9,129 nucleotides of DNA from JBGSMF01 sp964651475 (GCA_964651475.1 CAZYXV010000072.1:1-9129), one strand, 5' to 3'. Shown: positions 1-6,611, numbered from the stretch's first letter. The notes: generated from the sequence alone by a model not told the origin. A program made the numbers and translations.

Positions 1-97
1 GCCCAAGCCAGGGACGCTGCGTGCGGTGCGGCGAAACCAAAATCCATTCGCCGGTGAGCGGATTGTAACGGCGGTGCGGGTGGCTGAATAATTCCAT
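1..97 (-). CDS. galT: Galactose-1-phosphate uridylyltransferase, N-terminal fragment (gene runs off the left edge)
   Basis: Read on the minus strand from ATG at 97, the sequence gives 32 codons beginning MELFSHPHRRYNPLTGEW and continuing ILVSPHRTQRPWLG. This matches the N-terminus of classical GalT, whose E. coli form has HPHRRYNPLTGQWILVSPHR followed by KRPWQG. GalT is the cytosolic Leloir-pathway enzyme that exchanges UMP between UDP-glucose and galactose-1-phosphate. The zinc and catalytic HPH motifs lie further in and are outside the window. The start is uncertain: an in-frame ATG at 121 would add eight residues (MEALFISR), but neither start has a well-placed ribosome binding site, since the nearest GGAGG ends 17 nt before ATG 97. 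The ATG at 97 was chosen because it gives the more usual N-terminal length. An intrinsic terminator sits immediately upstream. The family call is strong despite the short fragment. Confidence 0.87.
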   Translation of the reverse strand, partial: MELFSHPHRRYNPLTGEWILVSPHRTQRPWLG

Positions 98-106
98 ACG
101 CGATAT

Positions 107-130
107 AAAAAGCGCCTCCATCGAGGAGGC
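107..130 (-). terminator. Rho-independent terminator downstream of the SRPBCC gene, just ahead of galT
   Basis: On the minus strand, GCCTCC (130-125), a five-base loop and GGAGGC (119-114) form a perfect 6-bp GC-rich stem. It is followed by GC and five T residues (111-107). It lies 26 nt past the SRPBCC stop codon and ends only about 10 nt before the galT ATG at 97. It could end SRPBCC transcription fully or act as an attenuator for read-through into galT. Confidence 0.75.
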
Positions 131-155
131 ACGCCAGATAGGTGATTGCGCGCGG

Positions 156-584
156 CTATCCTTCAACCATTGATTTGATGTTCAACAAGGTTTTGTCTGC
201 CATTTCTTCAAAGCTTTTGACCACCACGCCTTCGATTACTTTGGCCGGGCCGATGAGATTGGCTTCGATGCGAAACGTCAGACGGGTGCGCGGGCCCATC
301 GCCATGTAGCTCCACAGCATGTGCCCCTGGGCGCCCACGCTCGTAAACTCGCCTTTCCAACGGTCGTATGGGATGGTTTCGATCACGGTGAGCCTGGTGG
401 GCAAGGGGATGTTGGCCACGGCCATATTGATCTCGACGATGGTGCCGGGGTCGCCGTTGCCATCTATGGATTTGGGCGCCGAGGCGCCTTCAAACCATTT
501 GCCCCAACCCTGGGGATCCTTGAGTGCGACCCAAATTTTATCGGGGGGAGCGCTGATGGTGATGCTTTTTTCGACGGCTGCCAT
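156..584 (-). CDS. SRPBCC-fold (polyketide cyclase/START-like) small protein
   Basis: The product is a 142-residue soluble protein with the usual layout of single-domain SRPBCC proteins. It opens with a strand of the type VEKSITISAPPDKIW, then a helix with a GWGKWFEG turn (about residues 24-31), a central antiparallel sheet, and a long C-terminal helix (about 119-140, VVVKSFEEMADKTLLNIKSM) that closes a hydrophobic ligand pocket. Family members bind or transform hydrophobic ligands, or act as ligand-binding stress proteins; the ligand here cannot be told. The start is ATG at 584 because AGGAGG (596-591) precedes it by 6 nt; an upstream in-frame TTG at 605 would place this ribosome binding site inside the gene. 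It has its own promoter at 641-669 and a terminator after the stop. No signal peptide or membrane segment is visible. The fold is a confident call; the function is unknown. Confidence 0.85.
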   Translation of the reverse strand: MAAVEKSITISAPPDKIWVALKDPQGWGKWFEGASAPKSIDGNGDPGTIVEINMAVANIPLPTRLTVIETIPYDRWKGEFTSVGAQGHMLWSYMAMGPRTRLTFRIEANLIGPAKVIEGVVVKSFEEMADKTLLNIKSMVEG

Positions 585-640
585 TGTTTGCCTCCTGCGA
601 TTCAATTGTAGCGGGTAAAGCCAGGGGGAACCCTAAGCCC

Positions 641-669
641 ATTATATCGCATTTATTCTCTCAAGACAA
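641..669 (-). promoter_or_regulatory. Sigma70-type promoter for the SRPBCC gene
   Basis: Minus strand: -35 TTGTCT (669-664), a 17-nt spacer, and -10 TATAAT (646-641), which is a perfect -10 hexamer. The predicted transcript starts near 634, giving a leader of about 50 nt before ATG 584. It is divergent from the atl promoter, with about 20 nt between the two -35 boxes. Confidence 0.75.
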
Positions 670-688
670 CGTTGCCATTTTTCTCCGT

Positions 689-716
689 TTGCCCTCCTGC
701 CATGGTATGGTAAAAT
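689..716 (+). promoter_or_regulatory. Extended -10 promoter for the atl operon
   Basis: The -35 is TTGCCC (689-694), the spacer is 16 nt, and the -10 is TAAAAT (711-716) preceded by TGG (708-710), which makes it an extended -10 element. Transcription should start at about 722-724, on or next to the GTG start codon at 724, so the mRNA is predicted to be leaderless or nearly so. Confidence 0.6.
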
Positions 717-723
717 TGCGCCC

Positions 724-1071
724 GTGAATACATCATCGAATGTTTCCGCCCTGTTTCCACGCATCTATGCGTTAGTCAGATTGATCCCTCGCGGGCAAGT
801 GAGCACGTATGGACATATCGCCGCACTGATTGGCCCGCCGTGCGACGCGCGCCTGGTCGGTTGGGCCATGGCGTCTGTGCCGGAAGGGAGCGACGTGCCC
901 TGGCAGCGTGTCATCAACAGCCAGGGCAAGATCAGCCTGAAAGGGCTTGGGGGTCAGATTCAGCGCAAGCGGCTGGAGGCAGAGGGCGTCTTGTTTGACG
1001 AACGTGGCCGCGTGGATTTGGATTGCTTTGGATGGCGCGGCCCCATTGATCATAAACCCGACACACAATGA
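724..1071 (+). CDS. atl: Alkyltransferase-like protein (Atl), MGMT fold without the acceptor cysteine
   Basis: This 115-residue protein has the C-terminal DNA-binding domain of O6-alkylguanine-DNA alkyltransferases. The usual PCHRV active site reads PWQRV, with Trp60 in place of the alkyl-accepting cysteine, so it cannot repair DNA by transfer. Tyr29 (in VSTYGHIA) and Arg43 (in ARLVGWAM) match the base-flipping tyrosine and arginine finger. The Tyr-Arg-Trp spacings (14 and 17 residues) equal those of S. pombe Atl1 (Tyr25, Arg39, Trp56). Known Atl proteins bind and bend DNA at O6-alkylguanine and mark it for nucleotide excision repair. GTG at 724 is the only reasonable start; it has no Shine-Dalgarno sequence and lies at the predicted transcription start. 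It is the first gene of a six-gene operon that ends with an XPB-like helicase and a Bax1-like nuclease, which fits a lesion-sensor role. Confidence 0.88.
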   Translation: MNTSSNVSALFPRIYALVRLIPRGQVSTYGHIAALIGPPCDARLVGWAMASVPEGSDVPWQRVINSQGKISLKGLGGQIQRKRLEAEGVLFDERGRVDLDCFGWRGPIDHKPDTQ

Positions 1072-1086
1072 TACGGAGCGACCCCC

Positions 1087-2127
1087 ATGCCTTACGTTGA
1101 ATATGCCGGTAACATGCATCTGCACACGCTCTATTCGGATGGAACGGGGACGCATCGCGGCGTGGCCGAGGCGGCGGCGCAGGCCGGCCTCGATTACGTC
1201 ATCGTCACGGATCACAATGTTTGGGTCGGCGGCATCGAGGGCTATTACGGCAAGGTGTTGCTGCTGGTGGGAGAAGAGGTGCACGATTGCAGGCGGACGC
1301 CGCCGGGTAATCACTTGCTGGTGTACGGCGCCGGGCGCGACTTGTCGCCTGAGGCGAGCAACCCGCAAGGCTTGCTGGATGCGGCGCGAGAGGCCGGCGG
1401 GTTGACTTTTCTGGCGCATCCGGTAGAATTTGCCAGCCGTGTGTCGGGCGAAAGCTGCTTTGGGTGGATGGATTGGGCGATCTCGGGGTACACCGGCATT
1501 GAGGTCTGGAATTACATGTCGGAATTCAAGGCGCGCATCCCCACATTGTTGCACGCGGTGTACTATGCCTATTTCCCGCTTGGCGCAGTGCGCGGCCCAT
1601 TTCGGCAGACGCTTCAGTTGTGGGATCGCCTGCTGGCCGGGGGCGGACGTGTGGTGGGTATTGGCGGGGCCGATGCTCACGCCAACACGTACAGCATTGG
1701 CCCGCTGCGGCGGGTGGTTTTTCCGTACGTTCACTTGTTCAGCGCGGTGAATACGCACGTCCTGGCGGAGCAGCGATTGACGGGCGACCTGGCCGTTGAC
1801 AAGGGTGTGATCCTGGAAGCGCTGCGCGCCGGGCGCTGTTGGATCGGAAACGATTTGGCCGGCAGCACGCGCGAGTTTGCGTTCACCGCGCGCAGCGGCT
1901 CGGCCAACGCGACGATGGGGCAGGAACTGCGGCGGCGCGGCGCGGTGACGTTCGAGGCTCAAACGCCTTTGCCCGGAGAGATTCGCCTGGTGGTGGCCGG
2001 GCGCGTGGTCGCGCGCGCCAGGGGCCGCCGGCTCAAGTTTACCACAGCGGATGCCGGGCCATATCGGGTCGAAGTGTATCGAGGCGGCAGAGGCTGGATT
2101 TTCAGCAATCCGATCTATATCTTGTGA
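1087..2127 (+). CDS. PHP-domain metal-dependent phosphoesterase-like protein
   Basis: This 346-residue protein opens directly with a PHP (polymerase and histidinol phosphatase) domain. Metal-binding motifs appear in the expected order: HLHTLYSDG (His11, His13, Asp18), TDHN (Asp42, His43), GEEVHD (Glu63/64), LAHP (His111), a GIEVWN glutamate (Glu139) and GADAHAN (Asp196, His198). Stand-alone PHP proteins hydrolyse phosphomonoesters or phosphodiesters such as histidinol phosphate or 3',5'-nucleotides. The domain is followed from about residue 235 by a beta-rich tail like that found in many 'PHP domain protein' or 'CehA/McbA-like' family members. No signal peptide is seen. The substrate cannot be predicted. 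It begins 15 nt after atl, with GGAG (1075-1078) 8 nt before its ATG, and is 6 nt ahead of the next gene, so it is clearly co-transcribed. Confidence 0.85.
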   Translation: MPYVEYAGNMHLHTLYSDGTGTHRGVAEAAAQAGLDYVIVTDHNVWVGGIEGYYGKVLLLVGEEVHDCRRTPPGNHLLVYGAGRDLSPEASNPQGLLDAAREAGGLTFLAHPVEFASRVSGESCFGWMDWAISGYTGIEVWNYMSEFKARIPTLLHAVYYAYFPLGAVRGPFRQTLQLWDRLLAGGGRVVGIGGADAHANTYSIGPLRRVVFPYVHLFSAVNTHVLAEQRLTGDLAVDKGVILEALRAGRCWIGNDLAGSTREFAFTARSGSANATMGQELRRRGAVTFEAQTPLPGEIRLVVAGRVVARARGRRLKFTTADAGPYRVEVYRGGRGWIFSNPIYIL

Positions 2128-2133
2128 GGTATC

Positions 2134-2646
2134 ATGAGTCAGAATCCTTCAGGTGTTAAATTGACCCCACGCCCCGGGCAGGGCGAGCTTGCCTGGTACG
2201 AATGGTTGATGGTCCTGGGCGTGGTTATTGCGGCGGTCGTTTCGTGCGCATGGGGAGGCCGGGCAATGTTGCGAGCCAGGCCGGGAGGCGAAGAGGTAAT
2301 CGTCGTCGTCCCTACCGCCACGCGCCCGCCAACGCGCACGCCTCTGCCCACGTTCACGCCGACGCCAACGCCTGTGCCTACGCCCACTCCACCCGCCGCT
2401 ATCGCGATTGGAGGGTTTGTGGTGGTGTTCGACGCCGGGCCGCAAGGGTTGAGCTTCCGCTCCGAGCCTGGCTTGCAGTCGCAGCGTTTGCGCTACCTGC
2501 CCGATGACACCGTGATGCGCGTGGTGGATGGCCCCGCTACCAGCGATGGGCTGGTCTGGTGGCAGTTGCAAAACCCCAGCGATGCGAACGACGTGGGCTG
2601 GGCCGCTGGCGATTACCTCAAACCCACCGCGCCGCCTGCCGATTAG
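2134..2646 (+). CDS. Membrane-anchored SH3b-domain protein with Thr/Pro-rich linker
   Basis: The product is 170 residues in three parts. A short N-terminal tail precedes a single hydrophobic segment (about 21-40, LMVLGVVIAAVVSCAW), probably an N-in membrane anchor without a clear signal-peptidase site. Residues 60-87 form a linker of repeated TPT/TPTP units. The C-terminal part (about 93-165) looks like a bacterial SH3 (SH3_3) domain, with LSFRSEPG, a run around DDTVMRVVDGP, WWQLQNP and a closing GWAAGDYLKP. SH3b domains usually bind cell-wall or extracellular ligands, and such P/T-linked anchored forms are common in Chloroflexota. Cys38 lies inside the hydrophobic segment without a proper lipobox, so a lipoprotein is unlikely. 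It starts 6 nt after the PHP gene; the ribosome binding site overlaps that gene's stop. No enzymatic domain is present. Confidence 0.8.
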   Translation: MSQNPSGVKLTPRPGQGELAWYEWLMVLGVVIAAVVSCAWGGRAMLRARPGGEEVIVVVPTATRPPTRTPLPTFTPTPTPVPTPTPPAAIAIGGFVVVFDAGPQGLSFRSEPGLQSQRLRYLPDDTVMRVVDGPATSDGLVWWQLQNPSDANDVGWAAGDYLKPTAPPAD

Positions 2647-2656
2647 GGCTTTGAAG

Positions 2657-3985
2657 ATGCGCACATTAATCCGCCGCGTGAGCGCCATCACGCTGGACCC
2701 GGAAAATCGCATCCTTGCAGACGTTGATATTGCGCTCGAAGGCAAGAGCATAGCCGCCGTTGGCCGGGTTCCGCCCGAGTTCATTCCAGATGAAATTATC
2801 GAGGGGCAGAACCTGCTCGCCATGCCCGCCTTTTTCAACGCTCACACCCACGCTGCGATGACGCTGGAGCGCGGCTGGGCCGAAGACCTCCCCTTTGATC
2901 GCTGGCTCAATGAAAAAATCTGGGTGGCCGAAAGCGCGCTGACTGAAGAAGACGTGTATTGGGGCGCGCTGCTGGCCGTCGCGGAGATGATTCGGGCTGG
3001 CTGCGTAGGTTTTGCGGATCATTACTTTTGGATGGATCAGGTGGCCCGCGCCGTAGAGAAAAGCGGCGTCAAGGCGCTCTTGGCCTGGTGCCATTTTGGC
3101 ATCGGCGCGCAGCACGAACTGGGGCACAAGACCTTTGAAGATACAGTTGCCTTTGTGCAAGAATGGCAAGGCGCGGCGGAGGGACGCATCCGCGCGGCGA
3201 TGGGGCCGCACTCGCCGTATATGGACCCGCCAGAGGTCTTGCGGCGCTTTGCAGCTGAAGCTCACCGGCTGGGGGTAGGCGCGCATTTCCACCTGAGCGA
3301 ATCCGAGGAGCAAGTGCAAAATTCTATTGCCCGCCACGGCAAAACGCCCGTCGAATACGTCGCGTCGCTTGGCTTGCTGGATTTGCCGGCCCCTGCGCTG
3401 GTAGCGCACTGCAACGTGGTGAGCGAAAGCGACCTGGAGCTTTTAGCCCAAAAAGGCGCCTGGGTCGCGCACACACCCAAGACCTATCAAAAGCTGGCGA
3501 TGGACATGCCGCCTATCGCCCGGATGCTGGAGCGCGGCGTCAACGTGGCGCTGGCGACCGATGGGCCGGCTTCCAACAGCGATTTGAACATGTTGGAGGT
3601 GATGCGAATCACCGGGCTGTACCAAAAAGGCGCGCAGCGCAACCCTGAAGCGATGCCGCGCGCGCAACTGTTGCGGCTGGCCACGCAGGCGCCGGCCGCG
3701 GCGATGGGCTTTGAGAGCGGCGCGCTAAAAGCCGGCCGCCGGGCCGACCTGATCTTGCTGGATACGAGCGCGCCGCACTGGTTCCCCCGCCACGATTTGG
3801 CCGCCGGCGTCGTGTACGCCGCGCACCCCGGCGACGTGGCTTGTGTGTGGTGCGATGGGCGGCTGCTCTATCGCCAGGGCGATTATTTGACACTAGACAT
3901 CGAGCGCATTCGATGGGAAGCCGAGCGGCGCGCTTTCCGCATGGTGGGCCGGCCCATGCAATCTATGCGGAACTATCAAGCGTGA
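2657..3985 (+). CDS. Amidohydrolase of the MTA/SAH deaminase (TrzA/MtaD-like) group
   Basis: This cytosolic 442-residue metallo-dependent hydrolase has an N-terminal beta-sandwich followed by a TIM barrel. Visible motifs are NAHTHAAMTLERG (metal ligands His63, His65), HFHLSESEEQ (His212, Glu215), AHCNV (His251) and ATDGPASNSDLNM (Asp302). The His251-Asp302 spacing equals that of T. maritima TM0936. Such enzymes deaminate 5'-methylthioadenosine, S-adenosylhomocysteine or related aminated bases. The normally conserved HCPxSNxKL loop reads HTPKTYQKL here, so the substrate may differ. ATG at 2657 is chosen because AGGG (2645-2648) lies 8 nt upstream and the beta-sandwich strand MRTLIRRVSAITLD begins there; an earlier ATG at 2528 would overlap the SH3b gene heavily. 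It is 10 nt after that gene and shares a 4-nt GTGA overlap with the helicase, implying translational coupling. Confidence 0.83.
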   Translation: MRTLIRRVSAITLDPENRILADVDIALEGKSIAAVGRVPPEFIPDEIIEGQNLLAMPAFFNAHTHAAMTLERGWAEDLPFDRWLNEKIWVAESALTEEDVYWGALLAVAEMIRAGCVGFADHYFWMDQVARAVEKSGVKALLAWCHFGIGAQHELGHKTFEDTVAFVQEWQGAAEGRIRAAMGPHSPYMDPPEVLRRFAAEAHRLGVGAHFHLSESEEQVQNSIARHGKTPVEYVASLGLLDLPAPALVAHCNVVSESDLELLAQKGAWVAHTPKTYQKLAMDMPPIARMLERGVNVALATDGPASNSDLNMLEVMRITGLYQKGAQRNPEAMPRAQLLRLATQAPAAAMGFESGALKAGRRADLILLDTSAPHWFPRHDLAAGVVYAAHPGDVACVWCDGRLLYRQGDYLTLDIERIRWEAERRAFRMVGRPMQSMRNYQA

Positions 3986-5355
3986 CCCATACCCCAACAC
4001 CCAGCGCCTATTTCGCGGGCGGCACGCTCGTCCTGGAAGGCGTTGAGAAAAGCGCCGCGCCGCCGCCCGTGTTCCAGTGGATCAATGCCCGCTGGCGCTG
4101 CCCCGCTGTGCACTACCGGGCGATTCAATCCTGGCTGGACGAGCACTCTATCCACAACACTATCCCGCGCTGGCAAACCCTGCTGCTCACCCTGTACGAC
4201 GAGCGCGAACCGCACGCCTATCAGACCGAATCTGTCGCCGCCTGGCGTTCTGCTAACCAATGGGGCAGCATTGTCTTGCCCACCGGCGCCGGCAAGACTT
4301 GGCTGGCTATCCAGGCTATCTTTCAGTTATCCGCCAGCACACTCGTCGTTGTGCCGACGGTGGATTTGCTGCATCAATGGTACGCGCGCCTGGAAAACGC
4401 TTTTCACGTGCCCATCGGCGTGTGGTATGGTTTGGAAAAGCATGCCACGCCAATCACCGTGACGACTTATCCGAGCGCCTGGGCGCACGCCGAGGCCCTG
4501 GGCAACCAGTTCAAGCTCCTCGTCTTTGACGAAATCCATCACCTGCCCGCGCCAACGTGGCACGAGATTGCGCTGATGTACGCCGCGCCCTGCCGCCTGG
4601 GATTGACGGCTACCTACCCCGATCAAAGCGACGCCGTGGCCTTGCTCAACGACCTGGTAGGGCCGGTGGTTTATAGCAAGGCCATTGACGAGCTTACGGG
4701 CGAGCAATTGGCCGAGTATCGCACCCAGCGCCTGCGTGTGAATCTTTTGCCCCAGGAGCGCGCTGCCTACGACGCCGCCCACGACACCTACACCGGCTAT
4801 GTGCGCGAGGCGCGATTACGGGAAAGCCACGGCGCGGGCTGGTGGGATGAATTCACCCGCCGCAGCGCCCGCGATGCCCAGGCTCGCCGCGCCAAGGTGG
4901 CCGAGCTTGAACTCAAAGATATTGTTCACCAGGCGCAAGGCAAGCTGGACGCGCTCGACCAGCTCTTGCGCGAACACCGCAGCCAGCAAATGCTGATCTT
5001 TACGGCGCACAATCGCTTTGCTTATCGCATCGCCCGCCGGCATCTCATCCCGGCCATCACGCATCAAACCACCGCCGCCGAGCGCAAAGCCATCCTGGAA
5101 AAATTCCAGGCCCGAGAATATCGCGCTATCGTCACCAGCAAAGTGCTCAACGAAGGCATTGACGTGCCCGAAGCCAAGGTAGCGGTGGTGTTGGGCGGCA
5201 GCGCCAGCGCCCGCGAGTACATTCAACGGCTGGGGCGCGTGCTGCGCAAAAAGGGCAACGAGCAGGCCATCTTGTACGAGGTCATTGCTCGCAACACGGT
5301 AGACGAAGGCATGGCGCAGCGCCGCAAACCCAGGCCGCAAAATGCTCAAAGCTGA
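3982..5355 (+). CDS. XPB/Rad25-like superfamily 2 DNA helicase
   Basis: This 457-residue helicase has a short N-terminal region, then two RecA-like domains. Motifs in order are a Gln-containing AYQTESV element (about 79-85), Walker A LPTGAGKT (99-106), VVVPTVDLLHQW (motif Ia), DEIHH (183-187), LTAT (208-211), VLNEGIDVPEA (motif V) and REYIQRLGRVLR (motif VI, Gln415-Arg422). DEIHH and the GSAS-REYIQRLGR ending are typical of XPB, the 3'-5' helicase of TFIIH, which opens DNA in excision repair. A helical insert at about 250-320 fits the XPB thumb. The RED motif after LTAT is not evident (the sequence is YPDQSD). The start is GTG at 3982, overlapping the amidohydrolase stop as GTGA; a start at 3841 would extend 47 residues into that gene. 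It overlaps the Bax1-like gene by 14 nt. The family is sure, the in vivo role is inferred. Confidence 0.87.
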   Translation: MTHTPTPSAYFAGGTLVLEGVEKSAAPPPVFQWINARWRCPAVHYRAIQSWLDEHSIHNTIPRWQTLLLTLYDEREPHAYQTESVAAWRSANQWGSIVLPTGAGKTWLAIQAIFQLSASTLVVVPTVDLLHQWYARLENAFHVPIGVWYGLEKHATPITVTTYPSAWAHAEALGNQFKLLVFDEIHHLPAPTWHEIALMYAAPCRLGLTATYPDQSDAVALLNDLVGPVVYSKAIDELTGEQLAEYRTQRLRVNLLPQERAAYDAAHDTYTGYVREARLRESHGAGWWDEFTRRSARDAQARRAKVAELELKDIVHQAQGKLDALDQLLREHRSQQMLIFTAHNRFAYRIARRHLIPAITHQTTAAERKAILEKFQAREYRAIVTSKVLNEGIDVPEAKVAVVLGGSASAREYIQRLGRVLRKKGNEQAILYEVIARNTVDEGMAQRRKPRPQNAQS

Positions 5356-6595
5356 ATTGATCCGCGCTCGCCTGGTGATACAGGGCAACCGGGTGTGGAC
5401 TCGCCCGCTGCCGGTGGATTATCATTATCTGTCCATCGCCGCCGGGTTGCTGGCGCTGTTTCAAAAGCACGTTGGCTGCAAGCGCGGCGAGCTTGACCAG
5501 GCCTTCTCGGACTATGAAGGCGACAGCCTTGATTATCCCATCATACGTGGGTTGGCCGCCGTCATCGAGACGCGCTGCGCTTTTAGCGGTGCGCCGCCCG
5601 TCCCGCCGGCCGACGTGCGCGCCCGGCTTTTTAGATATGGGCCGGTGACGGTTAGTTCCGACCTGTTTTCGACCACCACGCGCGCCGACGCAGTAGCGCA
5701 GGTCGCCGTTGAATTGAGACTCACTCCGGTCCAGGTGGAGGACGCGCTCCTGGCCGACCTGCCCGAAGAGCAAACCCTGATCGAGACAGGCGACCCGCTC
5801 GAGCCGGCTGGCCTGATTGCCCGCTACAATCTGGAGCTGGCGCGCGGCGTGTTGTATTGGGCCAGGGAAATGCGGCTGACGGTGCGCGACGGGTACAAGG
5901 ACGTCTTCAAATTTCTCAAGCTCTTCAAACTCATGTATACCGTGAGCGTGGCCCAGCCCAATGGTTATCACGTCACGCTGTATGGCCCCATTTCGCCCTT
6001 TGTCAAATCCACGCTGCGCTACGGGCTGCAGTTCGCCAAATTCCTGCCCGCGCTGCTGTTGTGCTCGAGTTGGCAGATGGAAGCCGATATTCAACTGCCC
6101 GGCGTCCAGCGCGTATTGCGCTACACGCTCGACGAGCGCGCCGGGTTGGAAACCCATTTCAAATCATCGGGGCCATTCGACAGCCGCCTGGAAGCTGATT
6201 TTGCCGCCGAGTTTGAGGCCAGGTATGGCGGCGCGCGGCGCAAGTGGACCCTGGCGCGTGAGGACGAGTTGATTTTGCTGGGGGATACGGTAATGATCCC
6301 CGATTTCTCTTTCACGCACCAAGATGGGCGGCGCGCCCTGCTGGAAATTGTGGGCTACTGGCATCCCGATTACTTGCGGCGCAAGCTGGACAAGGTGCGC
6401 CAGGCGCAGCGGCGCGATTTGATTTTGCTGGTGTACGAAAGCGCCAACGTGGCCGCGGGCAAGTTTGATTTCAAAGCCGCCTCGGCCGGCGAGGTGTTGA
6501 CCTTCAAGAGCAAGCCGGTGCTCAAGGATGTGCTGGCCGCGCTGGAACGCTGCGCCGCAATGCCAGACTCAGTAGACCCAATTTTGGGTTTGTAG
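5342..6595 (+). CDS. bax1: Bax1-like nuclease (DUF790), XPB partner
   Basis: This 417-residue protein has the DUF790/Bax1 layout. The N-terminal region (MLKAELIRARLVIQGNRVWT) mimics the family's start, a central all-alpha part contains LEPAGLIARYNLELARGVLYW, and the C-terminus carries a PD-(D/E)XK-type nuclease core. In that core MIPDFSF supplies Asp321 and LLEIVGYW supplies Glu335, followed by HPDYLRRKLDKV. In archaea Bax1 binds XPB, stimulates its helicase and cuts DNA at unwound junctions, much as XPG does in eukaryotes. Its ATG lies inside the end of the helicase gene (14-nt overlap, different frame) and has no good ribosome binding site, so translation is probably coupled to the helicase, as expected for subunits of one complex. 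It is the last gene of the operon; no clear intrinsic terminator follows. Confidence 0.87.
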   Translation: MLKAELIRARLVIQGNRVWTRPLPVDYHYLSIAAGLLALFQKHVGCKRGELDQAFSDYEGDSLDYPIIRGLAAVIETRCAFSGAPPVPPADVRARLFRYGPVTVSSDLFSTTTRADAVAQVAVELRLTPVQVEDALLADLPEEQTLIETGDPLEPAGLIARYNLELARGVLYWAREMRLTVRDGYKDVFKFLKLFKLMYTVSVAQPNGYHVTLYGPISPFVKSTLRYGLQFAKFLPALLLCSSWQMEADIQLPGVQRVLRYTLDERAGLETHFKSSGPFDSRLEADFAAEFEARYGGARRKWTLAREDELILLGDTVMIPDFSFTHQDGRRALLEIVGYWHPDYLRRKLDKVRQAQRRDLILLVYESANVAAGKFDFKAASAGEVLTFKSKPVLKDVLAALERCAAMPDSVDPILGL

Positions 6596-6597
6596 TA

Positions 6598-6611
6598 ACG
6601 GCTTTAGCCGT
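6598..6611. repeat. Small hairpin just after the bax1 stop
   Basis: ACGGC (6598-6602), loop TTTA and GCCGT (6607-6611) form a perfect 5-bp stem three bases after the stop codon at 6595. No T-tract follows, so it is not a standard terminator; it may protect the 3' end of the transcript or belong to a dispersed repeat. A second 5-bp stem, GTAAC (6649-6653)/GTTAC (6661-6665) with a 7-nt loop, lies downstream. Confidence 0.45.

Noticed and set aside
772..1962. A long minus-strand open frame (396 codons) opposite atl and the PHP gene
   Set aside because: It has no recognisable motifs, is rich in Arg/His/Gln as expected from the antisense of GC-rich codons, and the plus strand encodes two clear families here.
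2528..2656. An upstream ATG for the amidohydrolase
   Set aside because: It lies inside the SH3b gene; ATG 2657 has a ribosome binding site and begins at the family's usual first strand.
3841..3981. A 47-residue N-terminal extension of the helicase
   Set aside because: It would overlap the amidohydrolase C-terminus by 145 nt; the GTGA junction at 3982 is the normal coupled start.
6576..6611. Intrinsic terminator for the repair operon at ACCCA/TGGGT (6576-6589) or ACGGC/GCCGT (6598-6611)
   Set aside because: Both are short stems without a following T-tract; the first lies within the end of the bax1 coding sequence.
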